Below the pieces are notes generated by a model. It did not search any database, was not told the DNA's origin, and saw only the letters and a list, made by a program, of their open reading frames with translations. From Thalassobacterium maritimum (GTDB lineage: Bacteria; Verrucomicrobiota; Verrucomicrobiia; Opitutales; Coraliomargaritaceae): a DNA stretch of 64,000 nucleotides. The position numbers and the translations under genes are program-made. The stretch spans positions 62,001 to 126,000 of the forward strand of contig NZ_JARXHW010000006.1 in the NCBI RefSeq assembly GCF_031127805.1. Direction: 5' to 3'. Below, one piece after another: positions 56,118 through 64,000 of this stretch. Positions within the stretch are counted from its first letter, which is position 1, and the number at the start of each line of letters is the position of its first letter.

Positions 56118-59015
56118 CTATTCTGGAAGCAAGCGTGTGCGACTGATTGCAAACCGTGCAAACTTGGTAAAGTTCTCACGACCACGAATATAAATCGTAT
56201 GCTTACCTGCGGCTAATTCGATCTCGCGGGGATACGCTTCATTCATAATGGAAGCAGTCTGCCACGACCAGAGGCCCGGAGCAGAAACCCCCAAATCCCA
56301 ATACTTCGGCTCGCCATCGTTGACCTGCACGTAGCAGCTATCGTGGGCAGGCGCGTTCGGTCCAGGGACTGCGATCAGCCCGTGCAAATAGTAAGTGCCT
56401 GAGTCAGGCACTTCGAAATCGATCCGAATCGAGGCCTTAGAGGCCGCGTCGCGTGTATCGGGCGCTTGTAAATAAGGAAGCTGCGGCGCTTGCGGATCTG
56501 CGGCGACCACAGTCATGCCGACTTGCTCCATATCCACAGCATTGAAATACTGATAATCAGGCGCTGCCAATCGCACCTTCGCTTTAACAAAGGAGGTTCT
56601 ATTATAGCCCGCGTCCGTGCGAACTGTGACGGCTCCCTGATAGTATCCATCCCGTTTGACGTCTGGGTGAATCGATAGTGTCACTGCATGCAATTCACCA
56701 TCGCAAGGACCCGTGTTCGGCTCGTATTGCAACCATGCGTCGTCGCTCATCACACGCCAGCGCTTGCCAGTCGCTACAGGCGCTCGCACATAGAGCGTGT
56801 CCGTCTGAACGGCAGCTCCATTCAAAGTCAGCTCCAACTGCGCCTGCAAGGGCAACAAAGAGACTCCTTCTGCACGCACTGGGAATTCTGGACCGGCTCC
56901 GACGGGAATCGCTCCAATGTCAGGTGCCTCACCAGAGAAATCTTCGTTGACCGTGAGCAATTTTAAACCGCGATCGATCGCCAGTGAGTTTTTGGAAAGT
57001 CGATAGTCACCGGCCGCACGATTCTTAAAGGACTCGACTCCCACGACACCATTTTGCTGCCACTGTGGCAGTGGTGGATCCATCGAATCTGGGCGCAGCA
57101 TATCGTAATCAAAGTCACCCTTCGACTTCTGAGGCCACATCAAATCCCCCGCTGCAAACAGATTATTGCGTGTAAATATAGGGGTGGGGCCACTGCCCCA
57201 ATTGCTGCCTCGCAAGCCTCTTCCATGACTATAAATGGTGTTATGGAAAAAGTAATTGATGCCGGGGTCCTGCACTTTATCGCCGCCGACTTTCAAAGCA
57301 AAATTGGTCATCCCACGCTCATCCCCCTCAAGAACGATCAAGTTATTAAAAATATACGAAGGCCCAAAGATGGTGGGTGCCGTGCTGACGCCACAATAGC
57401 TGCTCTGGATCCAGTTATTGAAGAAGCGGATATTCATCTGCCCCCCATCGAGTTCCACGCCATCGTCATTGCTAAAAAACATGATGTTCCCCTCAAAATC
57501 TGTATCGCGATAAGGGCCTCCCTTGGGCTTATCATTGTAAGCCCCTTCAATCGTATCGTTGAAGCGGTGCGACTCGCTACCGATCAGCGAATTATTCCGA
57601 ATCACGTGATTGCCCTCGGAGTTAAACAAAATAATTGAGGTCGGCCCATGCGGGTGCCCATATTGCCAAGAGGTCGCATGCCCACGTGGGTTGTGAATGT
57701 AATTGTCGGCAATCACCACACGCTCAGCGCCCACCGAAACACGCACTCCACCTTGTAAATTAACTGGCTTGCCAGCCTCATCGACAAAGAACGGTCCTCG
57801 ACCCCAACGCTTATTTTCCATTTCGGTGAAAGTGCCGACCTGGCCCCAAGATGAAATATCACAGCGCAAGATTCGAATATCCGTGGAGTCTTCGATCAAT
57901 ACAGAATCTTTGATGCCCCCGACAATCGTGAGATTGTCTAGGATCACATGATGCACTCCTTTTAAAACAACCGCATGCGTCGCACGCTTATCAACGTTTA
58001 AAGTCGAATGACGCGTCGGATCACTGGTATAGCGGATCCAACCATCAGCAGAGCCGCTTTCGGTAATCACCAAGGGCTCGGTGCTCTCACCGGCAGGCAA
58101 ATAAATCGTCTTCGCGATCGGCAGCTCATAAGTCCAAGTGCGCACCGTTGTATAGGCCGGGGCAATAGCTTCTTTCAGGCTCGGATCTTCCAGCCAGGTT
58201 TTAATTTGATACTCCGTGTCTGCTTCCAAGTTGAGTAAGCTCGAGCGCAATTGCTTGGTCTTCGCCTGCCACTGCATCGGCAAGGATGCACGCCAAACAC
58301 TTTCGCCCTTCTTACGATAAGCACTATGCCCACGCGTGAACTGGCTCATATCACCAGAGACATCCGCATAGAGACCAATCGAACTAAATGTCGAGACCGC
58401 TGCTAAGTTAACAATACTGGGAGCCGTACGCACGCGTTCGGAGGCTGGAATCACTGAGAGGTCAGCAAACCACAATGAATGTCCAACACTTGATTCACTC
58501 TGCTTATAGCGCAGTAATACCTGAAAGGAATCCGCCTCTCCGACTTCAAACTCACGATCCAGCTCTAACCAGTTACCACTGCGCTCACTAATGTTAATCC
58601 GTTTGATTTCCTTCCGCCCCTGATAAAGCTTTACCTGAATCATACCACCAGCTGCGTTATCAGACTTCATCCAGCCTTTCAGATATAAAATCGATCCAGG
58701 CTCAACCGCAGCTTTGGAAGAGACCACTTGACCTAAACCGGAGCCTGCTCCTGCGATATCTATTCGCAAACTGGATGACAGCCCCCTGGGCGCTTCTGCA
58801 GGATCTAAGCGGATAGACGCCCTGCCTGAACTCGCCAATTGCCAGCCAGATACAGTATCTCCGTCCCACGCAGTAAACTGGCCATTGTGCACATACTCAA
58901 CTGCCGCGGCTGTAGATGCAGATACAAAAATAAGTCCAAGTAAGCCAGCTAGCATTACTAGCCACTGATTATAGCACCTACGCGGCGCACGAAAGCCATC
59001 TTGCAATCTATTCAT
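56118..59015 (-). CDS. Secreted beta-helix protein, paralogue C (diverged)
   Basis: A 965-residue exported protein. A long n-region is followed by a hydrophobic signal (WLVMLAGLLGLIFVSASTAAA). Next come one jelly-roll module (about 45-195), a fibronectin III-like segment, a beta-helix core with the same landmarks as the other two (ILRCDISSWG, NSLIGSESHRFNDTIEGAYN, GVELDGGQMNIRFFNNWIQ), a BACON-like domain (DDAWLQYEPNTGP), and an extra C-terminal carbohydrate-binding-like domain (about 800-965). I start at 59015 because an operator-like palindrome covers 59040-59050; ATGs at 59045 and 59069 would place that site within the coding region. It is clearly more distant from A and B than they are from each other. 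Confidence 0.84.
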   Translation of the reverse strand: MNRLQDGFRAPRRCYNQWLVMLAGLLGLIFVSASTAAAVEYVHNGQFTAWDGDTVSGWQLASSGRASIRLDPAEAPRGLSSSLRIDIAGAGSGLGQVVSSKAAVEPGSILYLKGWMKSDNAAGGMIQVKLYQGRKEIKRINISERSGNWLELDREFEVGEADSFQVLLRYKQSESSVGHSLWFADLSVIPASERVRTAPSIVNLAAVSTFSSIGLYADVSGDMSQFTRGHSAYRKKGESVWRASLPMQWQAKTKQLRSSLLNLEADTEYQIKTWLEDPSLKEAIAPAYTTVRTWTYELPIAKTIYLPAGESTEPLVITESGSADGWIRYTSDPTRHSTLNVDKRATHAVVLKGVHHVILDNLTIVGGIKDSVLIEDSTDIRILRCDISSWGQVGTFTEMENKRWGRGPFFVDEAGKPVNLQGGVRVSVGAERVVIADNYIHNPRGHATSWQYGHPHGPTSIILFNSEGNHVIRNNSLIGSESHRFNDTIEGAYNDKPKGGPYRDTDFEGNIMFFSNDDGVELDGGQMNIRFFNNWIQSSYCGVSTAPTIFGPSYIFNNLIVLEGDERGMTNFALKVGGDKVQDPGINYFFHNTIYSHGRGLRGSNWGSGPTPIFTRNNLFAAGDLMWPQKSKGDFDYDMLRPDSMDPPLPQWQQNGVVGVESFKNRAAGDYRLSKNSLAIDRGLKLLTVNEDFSGEAPDIGAIPVGAGPEFPVRAEGVSLLPLQAQLELTLNGAAVQTDTLYVRAPVATGKRWRVMSDDAWLQYEPNTGPCDGELHAVTLSIHPDVKRDGYYQGAVTVRTDAGYNRTSFVKAKVRLAAPDYQYFNAVDMEQVGMTVVAADPQAPQLPYLQAPDTRDAASKASIRIDFEVPDSGTYYLHGLIAVPGPNAPAHDSCYVQVNDGEPKYWDLGVSAPGLWSWQTASIMNEAYPREIELAAGKHTIYIRGRENFTKFARFAISRTRLLPE

Positions 59016-59039
59016 AGATTGAAAAAGCAACACCCTACG

Positions 59040-59050
59040 TGACATAGTCA
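59040..59050. promoter_or_regulatory. GTGAC-N3-GTCAA operator candidate upstream of paralogue C
   Basis: TGACATAGTCA in the context CGTGACATAGTCAAGGG, 24 bases upstream of the ATG at 59015. The 16-base context is the same as at 43256. It supports the start at 59015. Confidence 0.7.
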
Positions 59051-59100
59051 AGGGCGAATCCTGATACATCGCTGAATTTCAACTCCAAAGCCGAAGGCTT

Positions 59101-60477
59101 CTATGGGCGCTTCCGACGAGAAAACACGCTCTGCATTTTAGCGCCACGTCGCCCTTCGGAGCAGATGCCTAAAATCGTGCGGGCCGCCTGAGCTAACTCG
59201 CCCAACCCCTCTTCAATATCGATCTTCTCTTCTAAAATTTGAGAAATCCCCTTCAAAACCAAAGCCCCAGGATAAGGTGGATGCAGGTTAAAATTAGTCG
59301 AAATCTTCGTAATTTCAGAAGCAAACAAGGCATCACGCGGATCATTGATATCCAAACTCTTAAAAGCGGAGCTCTTACGAATCGGGATATTGTGCTTTGA
59401 CTGCCCGATATAGTCCTGGACTCTCGCAGAAAGCATCTCTCGAACGTAGCGCTTAGCCAATTCAGGCGAAGAGCAGGACTTCCGCACGCAGACTAAATCA
59501 GTCGCCTGAGCCGAACAATCCACGCCTCCCTCAAACAAGGGCATCGGTACAGTATTCCAGTCATCAAAGCCGGAAGGAACGATAAAGTCCATATGGTGAC
59601 GACCTGAAATATGCATGCCAGCCTCCCCGCGCACGAAAGAGCGAATCAGCTCATCCTCATCATATTCCTGAGTCCCAACAAGATTCCCCAACTGACGACA
59701 AAGCCGCAGGCCCTCCGCCACACGAGGGCTGTCTAATGTGACAGGATCTTCTGCGCTAGGATCAAACAGTCGCCCCCCAGCACGCACAATAAAGTTCATA
59801 AACATGTGCTCCCGTGGAGAGTAATTGATAATTTTATCGGCTGGCAGAATTTTCTTCAATTTCCGAACACATTTCAAAAAATCCGACCAAGTCCAGCCCG
59901 CCTGCGGCCGCACACAGCCCGCTTTCTCGAACAAAGTCGGATTGTAAAAAACAACCCGCGGCGAAAAAGCGAAAGGAATGCCCACCATTTGGCCATCGAT
60001 TTCAAAAGGTGAAAATGGCTCCGTAAAGAAATCGTCTCGATCCGGGAAGCACTCCTCGAAAATCTCAGAGAGGTCCATGTAATCCTCATACTGAGTCAAC
60101 AAATGAGTCGTCGTCCGCAACTCAAGCGTACCTTTCCTAAAGGCAAACGAACTTCGCAAACCAGGAATCGAGTCCGAGACCAAGCTCAACATTCCATCAA
60201 TCCAAGGAAATTGCTCCACAGGATTATACACGCAAACGTTTTCAGGTAAAATGCGCTCTCGCCAGTCTGGCAACACGAAGGCTCCCTGCCGTGAGCGTGT
60301 GTGCAAGACACCATTCTGGCATAAAGATTCCACCGCATGTTGTACCTTTAGGAAAGAGATCCCCAGCGTCTCCGCAATCTCACGTGCCGGCGGCACACGA
60401 TCGCCCGCTTGTATCTCAGAAGATTCAAGCATGGATAATATATAATTACGGACGATCGAAACTTTGCTTTTAGTCAT
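59101..60477 (-). CDS. Fusion regulator: GntR-type winged helix plus MalE-like solute-binding domain
   Basis: A 458-residue protein. Residues 1-70 form a GntR-type winged helix (SIVRNYILSMLESSEIQAGD, then VPPAREIAETLGISFLKVQHA). From about 85 to the end it matches family 1 extracellular solute-binding proteins: FEIDGQMVGIPFAFSPRVVF, WTWSDFLKCVRKLKK, FVRGEAGMHISGRH. There is no signal peptide, and the ATG at 60477 is preferred to 60534, since a palindrome covers 60510-60520. It is thus a cytoplasmic one-component sensor in which a type II binding-protein fold replaces the usual GntR ligand domain. Its own gene and four nearby units share a palindrome. I infer repression relieved by an imported saccharide. 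Confidence 0.88.
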   Translation of the reverse strand: MTKSKVSIVRNYILSMLESSEIQAGDRVPPAREIAETLGISFLKVQHAVESLCQNGVLHTRSRQGAFVLPDWRERILPENVCVYNPVEQFPWIDGMLSLVSDSIPGLRSSFAFRKGTLELRTTTHLLTQYEDYMDLSEIFEECFPDRDDFFTEPFSPFEIDGQMVGIPFAFSPRVVFYNPTLFEKAGCVRPQAGWTWSDFLKCVRKLKKILPADKIINYSPREHMFMNFIVRAGGRLFDPSAEDPVTLDSPRVAEGLRLCRQLGNLVGTQEYDEDELIRSFVRGEAGMHISGRHHMDFIVPSGFDDWNTVPMPLFEGGVDCSAQATDLVCVRKSCSSPELAKRYVREMLSARVQDYIGQSKHNIPIRKSSAFKSLDINDPRDALFASEITKISTNFNLHPPYPGALVLKGISQILEEKIDIEEGLGELAQAARTILGICSEGRRGAKMQSVFSRRKRP

Positions 60478-60509
60478 AGCGGAAATTACAAAATAGAAAT
60501 AACATCCTG

Positions 60510-60520
60510 TGACTAGGTCA
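60510..60520. promoter_or_regulatory. GTGAC-N3-GTCAA operator candidate upstream of the fusion regulator
   Basis: TGACTAGGTCA in the context TGTGACTAGGTCAACCC, 32 bases upstream of the regulator ATG at 60477. It suggests autoregulation. The minus-strand reading starts TTGACC, close to a -35 box. Confidence 0.7.
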
Positions 60521-60625
60521 ACCCGCATATCCACGAGTCATAACGGCATAGGGCTCACGATCTCGCAGTCACTCTTGAGCGAACTCTCCTAGCTGACGAC
60601 ATAGAACATCCTTCCGGACGCACAT

Positions 60626-60659
60626 AAAAAAGCCACGGAGATGGTGAGTCTCCGTGGCC
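60626..60659 (-). terminator. Intrinsic terminator after the PEP-CTERM gene
   Basis: On the minus strand GCCACGGAGA pairs with TCTCCGTGGC (10 perfect pairs, 7-base loop) and six T follow. It lies 36 bases after the stop of the gene at 60695. Confidence 0.9.
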
Positions 60660-60694
60660 GGCAAAAACTGAAATTTAGATCAGCAGCGATTCGC

Positions 60695-61456
60695 TTACTT
60701 CCGTCGGCGCATCGCGACAGTAGAGAGCGCAGCTAGACCTAGCAAACATGCATAGGTTGAGGGCTCAGGCACTACGATGTCAGGCGTAAAGTCGAATTGA
60801 AACTCACTGCCATAACCTGTTGCTGAACCTGCAACAATAACTTGGAAGCTGCTGACATTAGCAATACTTGAAAAATTGGCTGCCGCTTGCGGATTTGCTT
60901 TATCTGGATTTTCTCCTTCAGAATTAGTTAAACCGATGAAACCTGCAGTGCCAGGAGTGAGTTCCTTAAGTTGTGTGCCTTCACTCAATGTAACACCAGT
61001 GAACTCAGTATCACTCACAGAAAACTCCTCAGAACTGTCGATATCTGATACCTGCATCACAAAATCTAGCTGAAGTGGTGTGAGAAAGTCAGAGTCTTCG
61101 TAAAAGCTGAATGTATAGGTCGCCGAACGCTCACTGCCGCCTTCAATCAAGATGCCAACACGATCAGAGTGACCTTGGCCTGTAGTGATACTATGCTTGA
61201 GCAAATCAGGCGTATAACTATCAAGAGTCACAGTCAAATAAGCAGTGGACGAAGCCATGGTGCTAGTGTCCAGCAAACTGAGCTCAAACTGTGCCTGAGC
61301 TCCATTGACGGGATCCACAACACTTCCTCCTGGCTCGACGGTGCCCACATTAGGTGGCACAACACCAACAATGTTGATTTCGAAGGCTGCATTAGCACAG
61401 CTGCATGCTGCCAATGCGAAAACTGTGGTAGTCACTGCTTTTCTTGTAAGTTTCAT
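60695..61456 (-). CDS. PEP-CTERM sorting domain protein
   Basis: A 253-residue exported protein. It has a signal peptide (residues 1-23, ending SCANAA) and at the C-terminus the exosortase signal VPEPSTYACLLGLAALSTVAMRRRK, that is the PEP motif, a membrane helix and an Arg-rich tail (last 25 residues, here named only by its ends VPEPST and MRRRK). The middle is Ser/Thr-rich and beta-like, with no enzyme motif. Such proteins are handled by exosortase EpsH/XrtA and linked to exopolysaccharide; no exosortase gene is in this window. It has its own terminator and lacks the shared palindrome. Confidence 0.88.
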   Translation of the reverse strand: MKLTRKAVTTTVFALAACSCANAAFEINIVGVVPPNVGTVEPGGSVVDPVNGAQAQFELSLLDTSTMASSTAYLTVTLDSYTPDLLKHSITTGQGHSDRVGILIEGGSERSATYTFSFYEDSDFLTPLQLDFVMQVSDIDSSEEFSVSDTEFTGVTLSEGTQLKELTPGTAGFIGLTNSEGENPDKANPQAAANFSSIANVSSFQVIVAGSATGYGSEFQFDFTPDIVVPEPSTYACLLGLAALSTVAMRRRK

Positions 61457-61632
61457 GTCAATTCCGAATACGTATTAAATTTGCGCGCGCCTAGGGTATT
61501 TACCCCCAAGTGTGGAGTAAGTCAATCGAATAAACCCTTTATCCCGCATATTGGACAAATTACAGCCATTTTTTCTTAAGAAAGTATAGATTGATTCGCC
61601 AAATGCGCTCACGCTACATATTTTAGCCATTT

Positions 61633-62154
61633 ATGAAAGAAATGCTCATCGATATTTTCACACATCCCTTGGCGATTGGCCTGTGCATCGGACTAATTGC
61701 ATGTTTGATCGTTTGGCTGCGTTCTCTGGGAAAATTACGAAGCGAACGCTCAGCGGCAGCGGCGCAGGCGAATCGCTTGAACCAGGAAATCAATACTTTA
61801 AAGGGGCATTTGCACACACAAATGGAGATCACTGCCAAGGGCAATGAGTCGCTCAAGGAAGAACTGGTCGCCCTCCAAAAGACCAATCAAAATTTAAGCC
61901 AAACGATCGGAGCCTTGAAGCAAAAGCCTGGCCGCGTAGAGATTCGCACGCTGCACCTATATGAAAAAGCAATTCGCACAATGAACGCGCGGGCGCCTGG
62001 CTTCAGCTCTGCTTGGGAAAGTGCAATCAACGAAGCGGAAGCGGAAATCAAACAAGAGGAATCCGGCATTATTGGCTGGATTCGCAAACCCTTCATGTTT
62101 CGCAGCTCTGGCTCCACCGAGCTATTGGGCGATGCTGAAAAAGTCACAGAGTAA
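61633..62154 (+). CDS. Small membrane-anchored coiled-coil protein, unknown function
   Basis: A 173-residue protein with one membrane helix at residues 10-28 (LAIGLCIGLIACLIVWL), followed by a predicted long coiled coil (about 35-100, rich in Gln, Lys, Glu and Leu heptads). The last 70 residues (VEIRTLHLYEKAIRTMNARA and FSSAWESAINEAEAEIKQ) look helical. The layout resembles YhcB/DUF1043-type envelope proteins, but I see no firm family match. It stands alone and faces the metallophosphoesterase gene across 34 bases. Confidence 0.68.
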   Translation: MKEMLIDIFTHPLAIGLCIGLIACLIVWLRSLGKLRSERSAAAAQANRLNQEINTLKGHLHTQMEITAKGNESLKEELVALQKTNQNLSQTIGALKQKPGRVEIRTLHLYEKAIRTMNARAPGFSSAWESAINEAEAEIKQEESGIIGWIRKPFMFRSSGSTELLGDAEKVTE

Positions 62155-62188
62155 CCAGCGAGGCGTGGCCTGCTCTAGCACCTATAAA

Positions 62189-63133
62189 TCAACCACAACG
62201 TAGGGTGTGTAGCGTCACTTCCGAGGGGCAATTGAGTCGGGCAGTTAAACCACTAGCCCCCGTGCCGCGACTGGTATAGCCCTGCAGAGTGCCCTCGCTC
62301 CATGCGCCGGCCAACAGATGGCGCGGCGAACTGCCGTCGTGCATCAAAATGCGCCCACCGGGCAGGCAAATTTGCCCGCCATGCGTATGGCCTGCCATCA
62401 GATAATCGATCCCGTGTGCCGCAGCAGTGGCATAGGTCTGCGGCGAGTGTGAGAGTAAGACCTTGGTCGCCTCGTTCGGCACCCCGCGCAGCGCACGCTC
62501 AAAACAGTGTGTTTTATAAAAATTGGGATCGTCGATGCCGATTAGATACAGCTCAGCTTCTCCACGACGCAGTATAACATGTTCATTCAGCAAAAAACGT
62601 ATGCCTGCGGCCTCCATAGCGGGCACCTTGGCCAGGCAATCGTGATTCCCAAGGATCGCATATTTAGGCGCCTCCACCTCGGAAACGATCTCAATCGTCG
62701 CTGCGGTAGCGCCTGAATGGTCGCCAAAGATACAGGTGCGAAAGTCTCCTGTCAGGGCCAAGCAATCGTAATCCAACTCTGCGATCACCTCTTTCACCCG
62801 TGCCGGGAAATCGGGATGCAAATCGGCGTGCAAATCGGTAAGCTGTAAAATGGTATATCCATCGAACTCCGCCGGCAGATTCGCCAGCCGTACTTCCTGC
62901 CGCATGACTTGAATATCAAAATAATTGCGCATCGCACGCTGCCAAAAACCGCTCATCTTCAAGCAGAAGCGAATGGCCGCATAAGTATTGAATTTATGTT
63001 CAAAGCGAAAGATCCCCTTGCCCTGCCCTTCACCGCGCTTGGCACGCATATGTGCTTCAGCAGCCAGACGTGCCTCAAATTCGGCTTCGCCTAAGCGGGC
63101 TGCATAAGGTTGGAGGTCTTCAATTGAGCTCAT
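62189..63133 (-). CDS. Calcineurin-like metallophosphoesterase (YaeI-like)
   Basis: A 314-residue hydrolase with a two-metal centre. The motifs come in order: LQLTDLHADLH (Asp/His, about residues 93-103), LTGDFRTCIFGDHSGA, LGNHDC, LLSHSPQTY and MAGHTHGGQICLPG. It has no clear membrane helix, though many relatives are membrane-linked and act on UDP-diacylglucosamine or nucleotides. The N-terminal 80 residues are basic and family-specific. It starts 18 bases after the stop of sufS, so both may share a transcript. The substrate is not evident. Confidence 0.9.
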   Translation of the reverse strand: MSSIEDLQPYAARLGEAEFEARLAAEAHMRAKRGEGQGKGIFRFEHKFNTYAAIRFCLKMSGFWQRAMRNYFDIQVMRQEVRLANLPAEFDGYTILQLTDLHADLHPDFPARVKEVIAELDYDCLALTGDFRTCIFGDHSGATAATIEIVSEVEAPKYAILGNHDCLAKVPAMEAAGIRFLLNEHVILRRGEAELYLIGIDDPNFYKTHCFERALRGVPNEATKVLLSHSPQTYATAAAHGIDYLMAGHTHGGQICLPGGRILMHDGSSPRHLLAGAWSEGTLQGYTSRGTGASGLTARLNCPSEVTLHTLRCG

Positions 63134-63151
63134 AGCAAGCGATTAAATGCA

Positions 63152-64000
63152 TTAACCGAAGAAGCGTTGCATCTTAGTCACCGCAGCCACGAGGCGATCC
63201 ACATCTTCGAAATTGTTATAAAAGGAAAACGACGCCCGCGCGGTGGCGGGCACCCCAAAGCGCTTTAATAATGGTTGCGTGCAGTGGTGGCCAGCACGCA
63301 CAGCGACGCCATCAGCATCTAGAAAGGTGCCAATGTCGTGCGGGTGAATCTCATTGATAACAAAAGATAAAATGGAGGCTTTGTGCTGGGCAGTGCCGAT
63401 AATACGTAGGCCATCCACCGCAGAGAGCTTTTCGGTGGCATCCAGTAGTAAGGCATGCTCGTGCGCAAGTGCGCCTGCTCGGTCCAGGCCGTTGACATAG
63501 TCGATCGCTGCGGCAAGTCCGATGACGCCTTCAATGTGGGGCGTCCCCGCCTCAAACTTTCCCGGAATACCTTTATAAGTGGTGCCCTCGAAATCAACGC
63601 GTTCGATCATATCGCCCCCACTTTGATAAGGCGGCAGGCGCTCCAACCATTCGCGCTTCCCCCAGAGCACACCGATGCCAGTGGGACCAAACACTTTGTG
63701 CCCGGAAAATACAAAAAAGTCACAGTCCAAGTCAGCCACATCGACTGGCATGTGAGGCACCGACTGGCAGCCGTCCAATAAAACTGGAATGTCGCGCGCG
63801 TGCGCCTCCGCAATCAGGGCTTTGGCCGGATTAATCGTGCCCAGAGCATTGGACACATGCACGAGTGCCACCAGCTTGGTGCGCTCGGATAGCAACTCTG
63901 AATAGGCGACTAAATCGAGCTCTCCGGCATCGTTGACTGGCACCACCTTAAGCACGGCACCGGTCTTTTCCGCCGCAATTTGCCAAGGCACGATATTGGC
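63152..64000 (-). CDS. sufS: SufS-type cysteine desulfurase, 5' end outside the window
   Basis: About 282 residues of the C-terminal part of a class V aminotransferase-fold enzyme. It takes sulfur from cysteine for Fe-S cluster assembly, using pyridoxal phosphate. The frame is open to the window edge, where it reads ANIVPWQ, as in the SufS sequence before the cofactor site. LLDGCQSVPHMPVD and FVFSGHKVFGPTGIGVLWG (the Lys that binds the cofactor) are present, as are GTPHIEG and the catalytic Cys in RAGHHCTQPLL. The spacing identifies SufS rather than IscS. The start codon and the first third lie beyond 64000. Confidence 0.93.
   Translation of the reverse strand, partial: ANIVPWQIAAEKTGAVLKVVPVNDAGELDLVAYSELLSERTKLVALVHVSNALGTINPAKALIAEAHARDIPVLLDGCQSVPHMPVDVADLDCDFFVFSGHKVFGPTGIGVLWGKREWLERLPPYQSGGDMIERVDFEGTTYKGIPGKFEAGTPHIEGVIGLAAAIDYVNGLDRAGALAHEHALLLDATEKLSAVDGLRIIGTAQHKASILSFVINEIHPHDIGTFLDADGVAVRAGHHCTQPLLKRFGVPATARASFSFYNNFEDVDRLVAAVTKMQRFFG

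Overview
The window looks like a marine Verrucomicrobiota chromosome, most likely class Opitutia near Puniceicoccales/Coraliomargarita. The reasons are a Verru_Chthon cassette protein A type pilin-like protein, a PEP-CTERM protein, sulfatases mixed with glycoside hydrolases, and almost no Shine-Dalgarno sequences. No marker gene fixes the species, so this is inference. I saw no rRNA, tRNA, CRISPR array, transposase or prophage.

Positions 1-29.7 kb are mostly housekeeping. On the minus strand there are three peptidases (a metzincin cut by the window edge, an M20 dipeptidase, an M48 lipoprotein). A porin and BCCT transporter pair follows, then a GH2 beta-galactosidase divergent from an AraC regulator, CaCA antiporter-gpmI-engB, ileS with a cysteine-poor DksA-like gene, a two-component system whose kinase carries two EF-hands, menD and a hybrid PAS kinase. 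Next come two unknown genes between two near-identical 59-base repeats, a conserved hypothetical gene and a CurA-like reductase.

Positions 30-43 kb look like a catabolic island for a sulfated, fucose-containing glycan. One minus-strand run encodes Na+/solute symporter, GH95 fucosidase, unknown lipoprotein and exported sulfatase. A divergent sulfatase lacking a signal peptide, a LacI regulator and a GH3 enzyme complete it. GTATTAACA-type sites lie before the symporter, the sulfatase and lacI. The symporter has a sigma70-like promoter followed by a short two-hairpin leader ending in an intrinsic terminator.

Positions 43.2-60.5 kb are the most novel part. A regulator made of a GntR-type winged helix fused to a cytoplasmic MalE-like solute-binding domain (59101-60477) lies beside three paralogous secreted beta-helix proteins. 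An almost invariant palindrome, GTGAC-N3-GTCAA, lies upstream of the regulator, of each beta-helix gene, and of a GH36 gene that heads a run with a Verru_Chthon A-like protein and a secreted protein. I infer one regulon of at least seven genes in five transcription units, sensing an imported saccharide.

The last 4 kb holds a PEP-CTERM protein, a small membrane coiled-coil protein, a metallophosphoesterase and the 3' part of sufS.
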